A stretch of 64,000 bases of DNA, taken from the NCBI GenBank assembly GCA_011033025.1, contig WFMF01000004.1:1798001-1862000 (forward strand). The letters run 5' to 3'. The notes below the pieces were generated by a model, which ran no database searches, had not been told where the DNA came from, and was given only the letters and a program-made list of their open reading frames with translations. Below, in pieces: positions 11,001 through 21,336 of the stretch (the first letter of the stretch is position 1; every line of letters starts with the position of its first letter). Origin of the DNA: Beroe forskalii. Taxonomy: Eukaryota > Ctenophora > Nuda > Beroida > Beroidae. A program made the position numbers and the translations under genes.

Positions 11001-14000
11001 TATATCTCAGGGAGCCTTAGGCTCAGCCAGCAGAGGTTGTTCCTGACGGCATGGTTAGTAGGGCTTCGGCCGAATTTTACCGTTCCACCCCAAAGTAAGT
11101 AAGTAAAAAGATTTGTTTTTCGGCTTTTCTGTAAAAAAGCAGACAAAACGGACAAAGTGTACAAATCTTCATGTCCCTTTTGACCTATTTTTTCATGTCC
11201 GAAACAGACTCACTAGTTTCTCCGCGTTTGTGATGTTGGGCTATAGCACACTCGAGCAGATTTACATCCCAGAAAAGTGGATAGTATAGGTGAAGATTGT
11301 CATGCGGAGAGGTTCTCTTCAGTGCCTGGAAACTAGTTCCATAGTCAGGGGGATTCTTCATGCAGCACAGCAGGGCTACCTGAATAGGTTATAGTAATCA
11401 CTCACAAAATGAAATATATTTATAGCTTTATATTTATAGGCCAAAAAGTTGATTCTCACTGTTTATTTGAACGCCTTATCCAATTATTCAACTACTAACA
11501 CGCCATTATTCAAGAATGCATTTCATAACTTCATAGTATCTCGTTGGTGACAGTAGAATAATCATAATCATAGCCAATTGAAATTACTAACTATGTAAAT
11601 AGGATTTGTCAAACTGAGACTGCACGATGTCATCTAATTCATAACGGTTTTGTTATTACTTCATTTATAATTATTAATTGTATGATCCCACCTCAATGTG
11701 AGCATTGACATTCATGCATGCTTTAACAAGGTTGTAGAAATTCCCATCTAGCCATCGGTCTAGCGTTGATAAGTCAGTGAAACCATCTGAGGAAGTGTGT
11801 GGATCAGTGAAATAATTAACCCGGAATTATACCAAACAACAAACCGACAGTCGACAGATGTGATCTGACATCTATTTTCGGCCCATTTGAACCCCTCCCT
11901 TCAGTCTAATTAATAAGCACCATTAAATCAACACAAGAGTTCCCACATGTATCTATCTATGAAAAATACAGATTTGAAAATTTGAATATAGAAGGGCAAA
12001 AAAGCATTGATAATAAGATAATTGTAGAAAACATTACATCTTTCTATTCACAATAATTACTAAATCATGCAACTAGCACACTTATTGCATTCCTTTCAGC
12101 TTTGGAATTAAATATGATTAGTTAAACAGTTAAGGCAAATAAAACATAACAGTTATCATAACTTTATGAGTTTTTAACCTGATAAAAGAGCTCCACAAGA
12201 GAGCAGTTCCCTAATGGTACTCTCATTGTCGCCCCTGTACATCTTGCAGTTAGCACTCAGAGTCAGTAACCTTACGTTGTGAGGGTGGAGTCTTAGAGCA
12301 TGGTCCAGCAAACGTCCCAGTGTAGACAGACAAGCTGCAGGATCGGCCTGGATTGTTCATGAATGTTTTATTAATATTTTAAATGATCATTGAAAGTTAA
12401 ATGATAATCATGACGTGATCATTGGTTGCATATATACAAAGAAATATGAGTTAATCTAATGAAGTATCAGATTGAATACTGTCACCATTGAATAGTTCCA
12501 TTGGTATTTTGGTATATGAAGTTATTTACCTCTTTGCTATTAGGAAGTTTTGGCCAGGCTCTAGTGATGATGTCACAACTGAAGTTATGCCACTCAGTCT
12601 TGTCACTATCATTGAATACTTTAACAATAACTGCAACAACTAATTCAAGCATTTCTTCATCAGTAATCTGGTAACAAAAATCCAGGAACATTGATCTGGT
12701 CATAGTGCCTTCAGGAGGTTTACTAGAATGCATTGGAATTAACAACTTAAACAGTGTTGACAGATCAAAAGCTGAATTCTGGGAATAATTCCATATTTGA
12801 CAGGCAATGAAGTCGAATCCATCATTTGTTTCCACTATAGTTGGCTGTTTTCCAACATTGAGTAGCACAGCCGAAGCAATACTTGTTTCAAGATTAATTG
12901 ATTGTGATCCAGCATTAGAATGATGAGCTATATTCAAGAGACTCATGTTTTCAAAGAAATCATCTGATGGTTTGATTTTGTGATGAGACAAAAACGCAAA
13001 CCGGTTTATTATAAATGAGTCCAAAACAACCTCCAACTTATCAAGAGGTCTTGAATTTTGACCTCTCTTGAATGCAGCATATTGGGCAGATTTCAAGTAG
13101 TCTTTGATTTCGTTGAGCAATGTTAAGGTTTGAGCATATTGTTCATAATTATATAACTGTGCTAACTTGTAGCTCAGAATATATGCCAGTGGCTTAGGAC
13201 AAGCCAAACAGTCAATCAGAGGAAGAAAAAGCGATATCTTTCTCACATCTTTGTATATTTTTTCACAAAATGATTGAACATGAAAATTTGGCTGGAGTTG
13301 GCAGATCCTAGAAATGCAATCTTTAATTTCGGAAAAGTTAGAAGTTGTGCATAATCTGTCATAACAAATTGCAAGTTCTCCATCTTTATAAGTAAGCATA
13401 TCAGCTTTGTGGAAAGCTTCAGATTGTTTAAATAATTGAGGCAGTTTTATGTCCAATTGTGAACCAATTCTACACACTATATCATCAATACGGTTTTTCA
13501 TGTATCTTTTTGATATTATTGATAGGAAAAACATTTTGATATATTCCTTAACAGCAGCAGAAATGGCATTTTCTAAATATAAAAGTGTAGCAGATATCAC
13601 AAAATCCAACACAAGATCTTTATCACCTTTCAGCATATCCCAAAACAATTGTCGGGTTCCCTTTCCCAATATAACTTCAAGGATAACATTACAAAGATAT
13701 GCTCGTTTATGAAGGCCTTGATCTTTACATGATTCATGGACTTCTTTCACAAAGTTCCTTCTATGGCCAAGACTGAGTTCTCGAAGATAATTATCATGCA
13801 GCAAAATGTCAACACAACCATCATAATTACTTGCTTTTGTCAATTCAAGTTTTGATGCAAGTGAATCATGATCAATTATATCTGCAGCAACAGTGAGAAA
13901 CTGCAGACCAGTAATAAAGCTCAAGACTTTCTTCTTTGAAAAGGACAGAAAATCTGAATTACATTCATCATAAAGATTTGCAGCTACCTTGAAATGGGAA

Positions 14001-14737
14001 TAAGCCTCACTGTGAGAGTTGTAATAAAAGAACAGCTCCCCAAGGTCATAATGTACCTGTGCAGATACAGTCTGAGATGATATATTATGCACATTGCCTT
14101 TTGGGAGTTTTCCAATACAAAATACTTGGGGGCACATCAGATTCGGGGTATCTGCTGCAACTTTCTGTAAAAACTCCATTGAGTGAGACAGCTCTGGTTC
14201 AATCAATTGAAGGGCATTAACATTGGGTAGAAATCCAGGCATTTCAAAGTCACTCTTTCCCTGTTTTTCATGAAAATGAAGTTGTACAAAAGCACTGCAA
14301 ATCCATCGGTGATATAAATATAAAGCTGATAAACCTTCACAAGGTATATCAGCAAAATTGACCAATGATATGTCTTGGGCACGAACTTCTGCTGGCACTG
14401 TTACTTTGACAAGGTGAGAAAGAAGTTTTTGTCTTATTGAAGTTGGGATTTTTGAGAGTATTTCATGTTTCCACTGTAGATAAGATGCTGTTTCACAAGC
14501 CAAATCCCAAAGCTGGTTGGAATACTGTCGAACAGCACCTCCAGTGTTGTTGATATGCGATGAAGCCTTATCAACAAACAGTGATATCAAGTAAGCAGCT
14601 GAAGGTTCAAGTCTATTTTCCAAGTGTGTCAAAAGTTTTTTACCTGATGCATCGAGAAGAAATTCAAACCAAGATGGAGGTTCTTGACAATATTTGTTGA
14701 AGAAGGAACCTTGATCAAAATTTGGATTTGTGAACAT
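8006..14737 (-). CDS. INTS8: Integrator complex subunit 8 (INTS8), five exons, 926 aa
   Basis: Exons on the minus strand: 12530-14737, 12179-12347, 11692-11786, 11214-11379 and 8006-8148; all junctions are GT-AG and phases close exactly (927 codons with stop). The start at 14737 gives MFTNPNFDQG, then PPSWFEFLLDASG, matching the WFEFLL motif near the N-terminus of INTS8. The small exons encode TPR-like helices (LGRLLDHALRLHPHN; VNLLECAIAQHHKRGE) and the last exon ends with a Gln/Lys/Phe-rich helix (KKSLFLRALLFKF), as in the vertebrate C-terminus. The length is close to human INTS8 (about 995 aa). Within Integrator, INTS8 anchors PP2A to the endonuclease module that attenuates RNA polymerase II transcription and processes snRNAs. 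Exon 1 is unusually large (2.2 kb) while the 3' exons are small; the last intron is 3.07 kb because of a repeat insertion. Confidence 0.92.
8718..11107 (+). mobile_element. Retroposon-like insertion in the last INTS8 intron, ending in (AAGT)n
   Basis: About 2.4 kb with base composition unlike its flanks. The right end has a conserved-looking GC tract (GGCTTCGGCCGAATTTTACC) followed by AAAGTAAGTAAGTAAA at 11092-11107, the short tandem tail typical of some LINE-type 3' ends. No long frame is present, so the copy is non-autonomous or decayed. The left boundary is uncertain; I placed it where AGGCTGAGCTTAAGCTC begins, a motif echoed at 8929 (AGGCTGAGCTCAGGCTC). The flanks on both sides carry GCAG-CAAAACGGACA-type repeats (8667-8680, 11138-11153), suggesting insertion into an older repeat. 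Confidence 0.45.
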
Positions 14738-15086
14738 AATATATCTTTGAGTGCTTTTCACATAATTGTGACCTAAAAAATAAATTTGATTTTAAATGCA
14801 AATAATATCATTTTCAATTACTAATTTTTGCTATTGCTCTATTGGGCTTTGAGTGACAATTAACAAAAATTCGATAGCATACTAGCATATATCAAAAGTC
14901 TTGAAGACAACCAGGTCAGCCACATGCTACCAAGCAATATTAAATATACATTATATCAGTAGATATATAACATTACTTTGATAAGATACCACCAATATAA
15001 AAATATGATAAGTTTACATCATCTGATTAACAGAATGATTTGAAATTTAAGCCATAGCCATAGGTGAACAACAGTGAGATTTTTCA
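14738..15086. other. Intergenic, INTS8 upstream region
   Basis: AT-rich, no gene seen; would hold the INTS8 promoter and any 5' UTR exon. Confidence 0.35.
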
Positions 15087-15281
15087 ACTACTATAGAGGC
15101 GTAAGACTAACACACAGACAATATAGAGCCCTGCGCAAGCAGGGCTCTATATAATATTTAAATGTTGACAGCGCAGCTGGAGACATTTAAATGATTTAGA
15201 GTATGAGGCGAAGCGAAGCTGAGCTGAGTGCTCTAAATCATATTTCTGCAGTGAGTTTGAGCCTCTAAAGTACTATAGTAG
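15087..15281. mobile_element. Small nested-hairpin element (~195 bp)
   Basis: The ends are related inverted repeats (ACTACTATAGAGGC at 15088-15101 and GCCTCTAAAG...CTATAGTAGT ending 15281). Inside are two perfect hairpins: a 14-bp stem ATATAGAGCCCTGC with loop GCAA (15121-15152) and an 11-bp stem ATGATTTAGAG pairing with CTCTAAATCAT (15191-15201 with 15231-15241). No coding content. It looks like a MITE or Helitron-type end cluster; no target duplication was found, so the class is open. Confidence 0.5.
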
Positions 15282-15470
15282 TCGAACGGTGTATACAAGA
15301 CACACCCTGTACACAACAAGCACACATTACCTTATATGGTAATAAGCAAAATGCTTGTTTACACATAACAAAAAAGCGCATAACTCAGCTGTTTTTTGAG
15401 CTGTTTCCTCTGCATACGATTTCGTGGTAATAAGGTGTCCCCTAATTCAGCTGATTAGACTCATCAGAGA

Positions 15471-15617
15471 TAGTGGACGTCTATTAACTCGTAGTGGAAT
15501 TCCACTATCTCTTAATGGAAGTCTACTATCTCATAATGGAAGTCCACTATCAGTTAATGGAAGTCTACTAAGTCGATAGTGGAATTCCACTAACTCGATA
15601 GTGGAATTCCACTAAGT
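15471..15617. repeat. Tandem array of GATAGTGGAATTCCACTATC palindromes
   Basis: Six or seven ~22-25-bp units. The best units contain the perfect palindrome TAGTGGAATTCCACTA centred on an EcoRI site; others carry GGAAGTCTACTATC variants that break symmetry in the same half. Units are separated by TCTCTTAA, TCTCATAA, AGTTAA or AACTCG spacers. Confidence 0.8.
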
Positions 15618-16080
15618 GTGTCGGGCAATTTGGATACTGCCCAATTTTGATCAAATTTTCAGGATATTACGGGCAACATATGAATAATATAATCCTAGAG
15701 TAGGTAACATTTTTGAACCTTAGAAGTTGAGATATGTTAAATAAACTGGTTTTATGTTTTAAAGTTATCGCTTAATAACTGGCTTTTCGGTCATAACTCC
15801 GCTTCTGGAGCTCAAAAATGAATCTAAACTTCACTGAGATGTTGCTTTTATGAAGCTCTAGATATCCTGAAAGTTTCATCAAGTTTGCTCAAAAAACCTC
15901 GGAGATATGCACATTTTTGTAACGCAAAAGCAAAGGTTGCATAGATTTGTATTTAAATTGCTACGCATATAGTACTACCCTTTAAATCCGTCTAAACCTG
16001 TCGTGAGACTACTATATTACAATAACTGACTGTCTATATGATTAGTCTGTCAAACTATTTAACTAATTATTACTATTAGT
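15618..16080. other. Intergenic, 3' of NDUFAF3
   Basis: No gene recognised; probably includes the NDUFAF3 3' UTR and older repeat sequence. Confidence 0.35.
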
Positions 16081-17489
16081 TTATTTGACTAAGCTTTTTA
16101 AGTTCTGTTCTCTTCTTTTCCTTTGAAGATATATCTTCTCCTCATCTGGCAAGAGCTGTAGAGCAGCTGGTATCAAGAGGGCAGCAAAATTGCGATTATC
16201 TTCAAGAAATATACCATATGTCTGTATTGCTTGTTGTGTAGATTCAACATGAAGACCAATACCATGGCCTTTACAGGCATCCTTAAAATCATGTGGTACT
16301 TGTTCCACAACTTTCCCTGAACCAACCAACAGAAGTTCAATCTGAAAGTACACATATTTACTGTTTTTGATAAATTTAAGGACAAAGACATAGGATCAAA
16401 TTAAGCTAAAATTTATATGCCATTGAGTGGACTTTTCGTGTTTTTAGCTTTTTCTCATCATGTAAATTATTAAAGTTACTCTATAATTCAGGATTTCAAT
16501 TTTGATATATTATTTCAGATTCAATGTCATGTATACTTTGTCCAAACAGAAGTGTTAGGGTTTCTTTGGATTATTTTTGTTTAATCCTGTTTAATCCTGT
16601 TTAATCCTATAATGAAAATTATTCTGATACTATAAATATTTCTTTGATGTGATTGATCATTGCAGTGAAAGACAGTATTATCAACAATAAAATCAAACAA
16701 AACCAGTTGAAGAGTCAACACTTATCTTTTATTCAAATGCAGTTCAAGATGAAACATCTATTAAGGATCTTGATTTTGGACATTCTCTCTTATATAATTT
16801 GATATATTACATGTTTATTGTTTCTTAAAACTATAGAAGGTAAGGCTCCCAAGCTTAGGAACCTGGTGAGCTTGCCTTGGTTCTAGATGTCACAGAATCA
16901 GGGCAGCCACTGATGAATCAGGATGCCACTGAGTGTTCAAACTAGTGTACAGTGCTGCACAGTTTGCCACATTGCCGTCCAGTACCTTACTTCCAGGGCA
17001 ATGCTAGTAAATACAAGATCCATGGTTATCATAAACAAGGGGAAATAAAAGGTTTCTGTCTAAGTTTGTACAGTATAGAAAATTCTATATTCCACAGCAA
17101 TGATCAATAGCGCAACAATACAAGTGAATTCTATTAATTTCTATATTAAAAATTGAACTTGCCTTTGGAAAAATTCGTGATAATAAGAATAATGAGTCAG
17201 ATGAGGCTTCATGAATGCTGCTTGATTGCCAGTGTAAAAATCCCATGTAAGGTAGAACTAATACAGATCCAAGCACTACTTGCTGATTAATTTTGAATCC
17301 ATATTCATTTCCACTTGAAACTAAAAACTGTTCATCATTCAATATTTTCTTGTGATCATGCTGAATTTCATCAAAGTGTTTTCTTGACTGACCTAACCCA
17401 GCAGATGATCCATCAAGATTGCCACTGAAGCTTTGAATATGCCTGGAACACTTGCAGAGACACCTTAAAGTCTTTGAAGAAAACATCAT
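16081..17489 (-). CDS. NDUFAF3: NDUFAF3, complex I assembly factor, two exons, 195 aa
   Basis: Exon 1 is 17163-17489 and exon 2 is 16081-16341; the frame closes at 196 codons including stop (human NDUFAF3 is 184 aa). Family motifs: YGFKINQQVVLGSVLVLPYM around residue 65, the LHWQSSS segment, then SLFLLSRIFPK joined to IELLLVGSGK and QTYGIFLEDNRNFAALLIPA. NDUFAF3 works with NDUFAF4 in the mitochondrion on the Q-module of complex I. The ATG at 17489 gives MMFSSKTLRCLCKCSR, a plausible mitochondrial presequence. The donor is AAG|GCAAGT, so the 821-bp intron is GC-AG; using any nearby GT breaks the family alignment. The C-terminal tail is Lys/Arg-rich. Confidence 0.88.
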
Positions 17490-17933
17490 ACTCAAATACA
17501 ATTACACATGAATAAGAATAATAAGTGCATGCATAGAACAGCGGTCGATCGAATGGAATTGGTCAATCGATCAACCCCATTTGAATGAATGATGTGTTTT
17601 ACTGGTCCCTCATGACTTGAATCGTGTTTAAATGAGCACTATTTAGTTGTTTCCCTACGAGCTCAAAGATTTTCTATTTAAAACATTCGATCGACTGACG
17701 AACATTATGGGCGCCTTAATAATTTAAACTTTTATATTATAGTGGCACATCAACTTAAAAAATTGCACAGCTGTGCCACAAAAGTCAAAAACAACATATT
17801 CAAAATTACTATGACAGTGCACTAAAGTGAAAATTAAATAGCATGCATAATAATCTAATATATTTCAGTAGTAATAAGAGTTAAAAAGTTAAAAGCACTG
17901 TCAGATTATAACAAACATATTAACAGAATATGA
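17490..17933. other. Intergenic, NDUFAF3 upstream region
   Basis: No gene or clear repeat seen. GATCGA-type motifs recur (17528-17575 and 17680-17700) but without a defined element. Confidence 0.3.
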
Positions 17934-18493
17934 CTTGATTGCTTTTAGCATTGACTGAGGGGGACCCCATAGTAAAACACTAAGAATGCAAAAATGGATT
18001 CAAATCAGATCTACTTTACACCGCTGATTTACTGCCAGTTTCGAGAATACATCATTGAAAATGATTATATTATTTCTCGTTTTCAGAAAACTCCATTTGG
18101 TGATAAGCACCTTCCTCAGTTAGTTAATTTAAGATGTATTGTGTTGTGAGTTTAAAACATATAAACAGAAAATTAAAATTCTGAGAGAGATAAGTTAGAT
18201 TTCAAAAGCTTTATTTAATAAATGCGTTTTCAGGGCTGATTTAAAAGTTTTAATAGAAGAAGAATAAAGTTTTAAACTTTACAACACTACTTTATACAAT
18301 CAAATTTGAGGTAGGTGCTTATCACCAAATGGAGTTTTCTGAAGACGAGAAATAATATAATCATTTCTTATGTTGTATTCTCGAAACTGGCAGTAAATCA
18401 GTGGTGAAAAGTATCTGATTTGAATTCATTCTTAGTGTTTTTAATGGGGTTTTAAAACATATAAACTTAGTCAATAAGCTAAAAGCAATCAAG
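17934..18493. mobile_element. Hairpin element (MITE-like) with ~190-bp inverted arms
   Basis: The left arm starts CTTGATTGCTTTTAGC (17934) and the right arm ends GCTAAAAGCAATCAAG (18493). Within the arms long blocks pair, for example ACTGCCAGTTTCGAGAATAC (from ~18030) with its complement near 18380, and CTCCATTTGGTGATAAGCAC (from ~18090) with its complement near 18320. The spacer is about 190 bp and contains no gene. Target duplications are not clear. The arms have diverged by small indels, so the copy is not recent. Confidence 0.75.
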
Positions 18494-19450
18494 TTCAATA
18501 ATAGAAGAACAACTTTTCAATTCCAATGGGAGACTATTCCAAAGCTAAGGGCCCATTTTCTCAAAAGAGCATTCACCATAAAGTGAAAAAAACTGTTGGT
18601 TCATGAAGATAAACAGAATAATAAGAATTTATTTATTGCTTTGAAGCTAAAATATTTATTTAACTCAAGTTTCCAATGGGAGTTGTGAATTATGAGAGTT
18701 TTAGATTGAAGTCATATATTATGATGAGTTGTACATGATGAGGCTTTATTTGAGAGTTATAGACAAGGATGTCTATTAAATTGAAAATATATTATGACTA
18801 AATGACGATATTAAAATGGGCTGTGATTGGTGTTGCACTCTTAAGCATATAGGTAAATATGGAATTCCCAGACAAATTAAAATACATATATCAGTGCAGA
18901 AGTGTTCAAAATATCTGAAATGTAGTAATTCCAAATAAAACCTTCTACACTCAACTAGATAAAAGGGATCTTGTACTGGAAACTCTACTACATCAATCAC
19001 CTCAGGGACATTAGCCTTTTTGAAGTTCTGATTAATTCCCAAAAGTCCAAGCAGCTATTGGGCCAAATGTTGGTATACCTACAAATTGTTTTTCTCAAAA
19101 CAACCCCAGACTTATCTTTTCGAATTTGCAAAAAGGCGAAAATCCCCTCAGGTACGAAATTTGGGGATTTAAAAAATCCTCATATTTTGGACCCCCAAAA
19201 ATTTTGATCCCCAGAATGATTGTCCAATGTCTTCTTTGTTTTATAAGGTAAGTCATTTTCCGACCGAGACTGACTTTATTTCGCATTATCTGCTTCATTT
19301 TTGGATGAAAATGCTTCAAATTTTTACCGATTCTGTCTTTGCCATAAACTGTATCCATGCAAATTTTGATATCGATTGGACATTCACAAATAGTTCTATG
19401 AGTGAAATGGTCAAAATATGCGCGCAGCACTTTCGGTCATGTTGTACATA
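18494..19450. other. Intergenic, no gene recognised
   Basis: Open frames on both strands around 19,100-19,430 mirror each other and match no family. The TTTGGGGATTTAAAAAATCC...CCCCAAAAATTTTGATCCCC stretch (19157-19213) is an imperfect palindrome, probably an old repeat. Confidence 0.4.
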
Positions 19451-19689
19451 GTAATACAGAATGTTGAAACGTTGAAACGATAGCGCATTTCGCGCGTGGA
19501 AGAGGGCTCTGCATCTGGTTAGATAAATTTATTTTTCGGCATCAAGTGCGCACTTGCTCCAGTTCAGCATTGCATTATCCTAACTCCCCTTAATTCCGTA
19601 AAAAATATTATGAGAAACAGCTTCAATTTGAAATGAGACCAGTCTAGTCTACAGTCTAGTCGCACACGCTATGGCATGCGAGTCCAATG

Positions 19690-20320
19690 GCGTGGGCGTT
19701 CCGCGGGTGGTTGTCTGACGTTGTCTGACGCTTGCTAAACACGTATATCCCTGTCTGCGTTGCGCCGCGCGCGTACACACACACCTATGCGGGCTTAGGA
19801 AGTCTGACGCCGTCGCCTAGCCTGAAATAATAGTCAGACATTCAGACAACGTCTGACATCTGACAAACTGTCCCACCTTGTCAGACGTTGTCTGACCCCT
19901 ACGCCATCGGCTTGCTAAACACGTATATCACGTATATAAACACGTATATGCCTTCGGCGGACGCGCGCGCTTCGCGCGCGCGCCCGCCGAAGGCGTAGGG
20001 GTCAGACAACGTCTGACAATATATCCCTGTGTGGCTCGCGCGGCGCGCTTCCCCGTAGGGAAGCGCGCGGCGCGTACACACACCTATGCGGGCTTAGGAA
20101 GCCATCGGCGGGCGCGCGCGTCTGACGAGTCGAGTCCGACCCTCCTAATTTCTTGCCAGATGTTGCCTGCCCCCAGCGCAGCCCCATATTTTTCTGCGAG
20201 TCATGTCAGGGCGCGCGCGCTTATAGGCCTTGCTAAGCACGTATACCCCTGTTATCGTCCCGTAGGGAAGCGCGCTGCGCGCGGCGCGAACACACACCTA
20301 TGCGGGCTTAGGAATGCTAT
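19690..20320. repeat. GC-rich composite repeat block with multiple hairpins
   Basis: The motif CACACCTATGCGGGCTTAGG occurs three times (about 19783, 20083, 20293), each time some distance after a variant of TTGCTAAACACGTATA. Hairpins include a near-perfect ~20-bp stem at 19951-19993 (CCTTCGGCGG...CCGCCGAAGG) and an 11-bp perfect stem with loop CGTA at 20043-20068 (GCGCGCTTCCC/GGGAAGCGCGC). GTCAGAC-AAC/GTT-GTCTGAC palindromes are interspersed. Composition is sharply different from the AT-rich surroundings. No coding content is supported; the open frames here are products of GC richness. Confidence 0.7.
19878..20019. mobile_element. TTGTCAGACG-ended element, 142 bp
   Basis: Starts TTGTCAGACG at 19878 and ends CGTCTGACAA at 20019, an inverted pair identical to the ends of the 53-bp insertion at 20509-20561. 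It also shares the internal TTGTCTGACCCCTACGCC tract. The interior includes a CGTATAT-rich spacer. No flanking duplication is visible, so it may be rearranged or two nested copies. Confidence 0.5.
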
Positions 20321-20339
20321 TTCATAAAAATATTAATGG

Positions 20340-20508
20340 TTCTGGACTAATTTTGTTATTTGATTTTCAAATGTTCTTGAAAATTGAATAAATGGACACC
20401 TGGGTTAAAAGGTGTGTTTTTAGTGAGAGCAAATGTTTTGATATAACAACAGGAAGTGTGATGGTTTCATACCATAAATTATTATATTTCTATATTTGCT
20501 TTCCACAT
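20340..20508 (+). mobile_element. LINE 3' end, copy A (truncated)
   Basis: Shares with the long LINE at 21337-25680 the 3' UTR hairpin ACACC-(10 nt)-GGTGT (20396-20415), a downstream TGTGATGG tract and the second hairpin ATGGT-TTCAT-ACCAT (20461-20475), then an AT-rich tail. The left boundary is not clear. A 53-bp element has inserted into its tail. Confidence 0.65.
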
Positions 20509-20561
20509 TTGTCAGACGTTGTCTGACCCCTACGCCTTCGGCGGGCGCGCGCGTCTGACAA
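20509..20561. mobile_element. 53-bp mini-transposon with TIRs and 8-bp target duplication
   Basis: The insertion begins TTGTCAGACG and ends CGTCTGACAA, perfect 10-bp inverted repeats, and is flanked by TTCCACAT at 20501-20508 and 20562-20569. The interior contains TTGTCTGACCCCTACGCC and CGCGCGCG. Its ends match the larger element at 19878-20019. It sits inside LINE copy A, so it is younger than that LINE. Confidence 0.85.
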
Positions 20562-20749
20562 TTCCACATTGCATTACTTATTGATTGTATTCTATTGTAG
20601 TATTGTATTGCAGTACTTAAAGGGATTGTGTTGGTGTTCAAATACATAGTTGGAGAAAAGTCTTGCAGATTGATGTCTTAAAAGAAGTTTTCTTTTCGAT
20701 TTGAATATCATTGATATCATTGATTTGAATATCATTGATACTATTTTTA

Positions 20750-21336
20750 TTTCAGTTCAGTTCTTGTTAAATACAGCCTCATACTGTCCAACAGCTCTTT
20801 CTTTATTTGTTATGCCTTCTCTTCCTGTCACAGCCACTGAGGATCTAGAAAACAAATCAAAGTTTAATAACTTTTTAATGCAAAATATTTTTATTGCAAA
20901 TAGGAAAGGTATTAACACCTATGTCAGACCAAGTAGTGTTGAATAGTTAGCAGGTGTTTTTATAATTGTTTATTGACAGTAGTTTTTAATTTATTTAAAT
21001 TCAGTTTCGTTATTATCTTGGATTCTAACTATGTCCATCAGTTATTTATTTCAGTCTTATTTATTTATCATACCTACTTTATCTTATTTTAAGCAGGCTC
21101 TATTAATTTTACTCATATTTTTCATCTTCAATTATATTTTTATAATTCTGACTTTAGATTGGGGGTACCTTGTGAAGGTATGGAATAATAGTGAAGTATT
21201 TTGATTGCCGATTTTTATTATATTTTTGGACACCTTGGATATAAGGTGTGGAATCGAAGGATGAAGTTTTGTTAGCTAATTTTATAGAATGAATCGTGTT
21301 ACTTGATAGTAAAATTGTTATATTATATATTATAGG
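20750..21336 (+). mobile_element. LINE 3' end, copy B (5'-truncated)
   Basis: A short frame ending at 20946 carries KFNNFLMQNIFIANRKGIN, clearly related to the C-terminal end of the reverse transcriptase in copy C (KFNDYLLNNPYVAKRKGIN). The 3' UTR follows with the hairpin ACACC-TTGGATATAA-GGTGT (21230-21249) and a second hairpin TTACT-TGAT-AGTAA (21299-21312), then an ATTATAT tail. Its tail abuts copy C head to tail. Confidence 0.7.

Noticed and set aside
15471..15617. CRISPR-like array
   Set aside because: Repeats are adjacent palindromes without unique spacers, in a eukaryotic genome.
20002..20327. Overlapping open frames on both strands in the GC-rich block
   Set aside because: Low stop density due to GC richness; repeat-derived and without family motifs.
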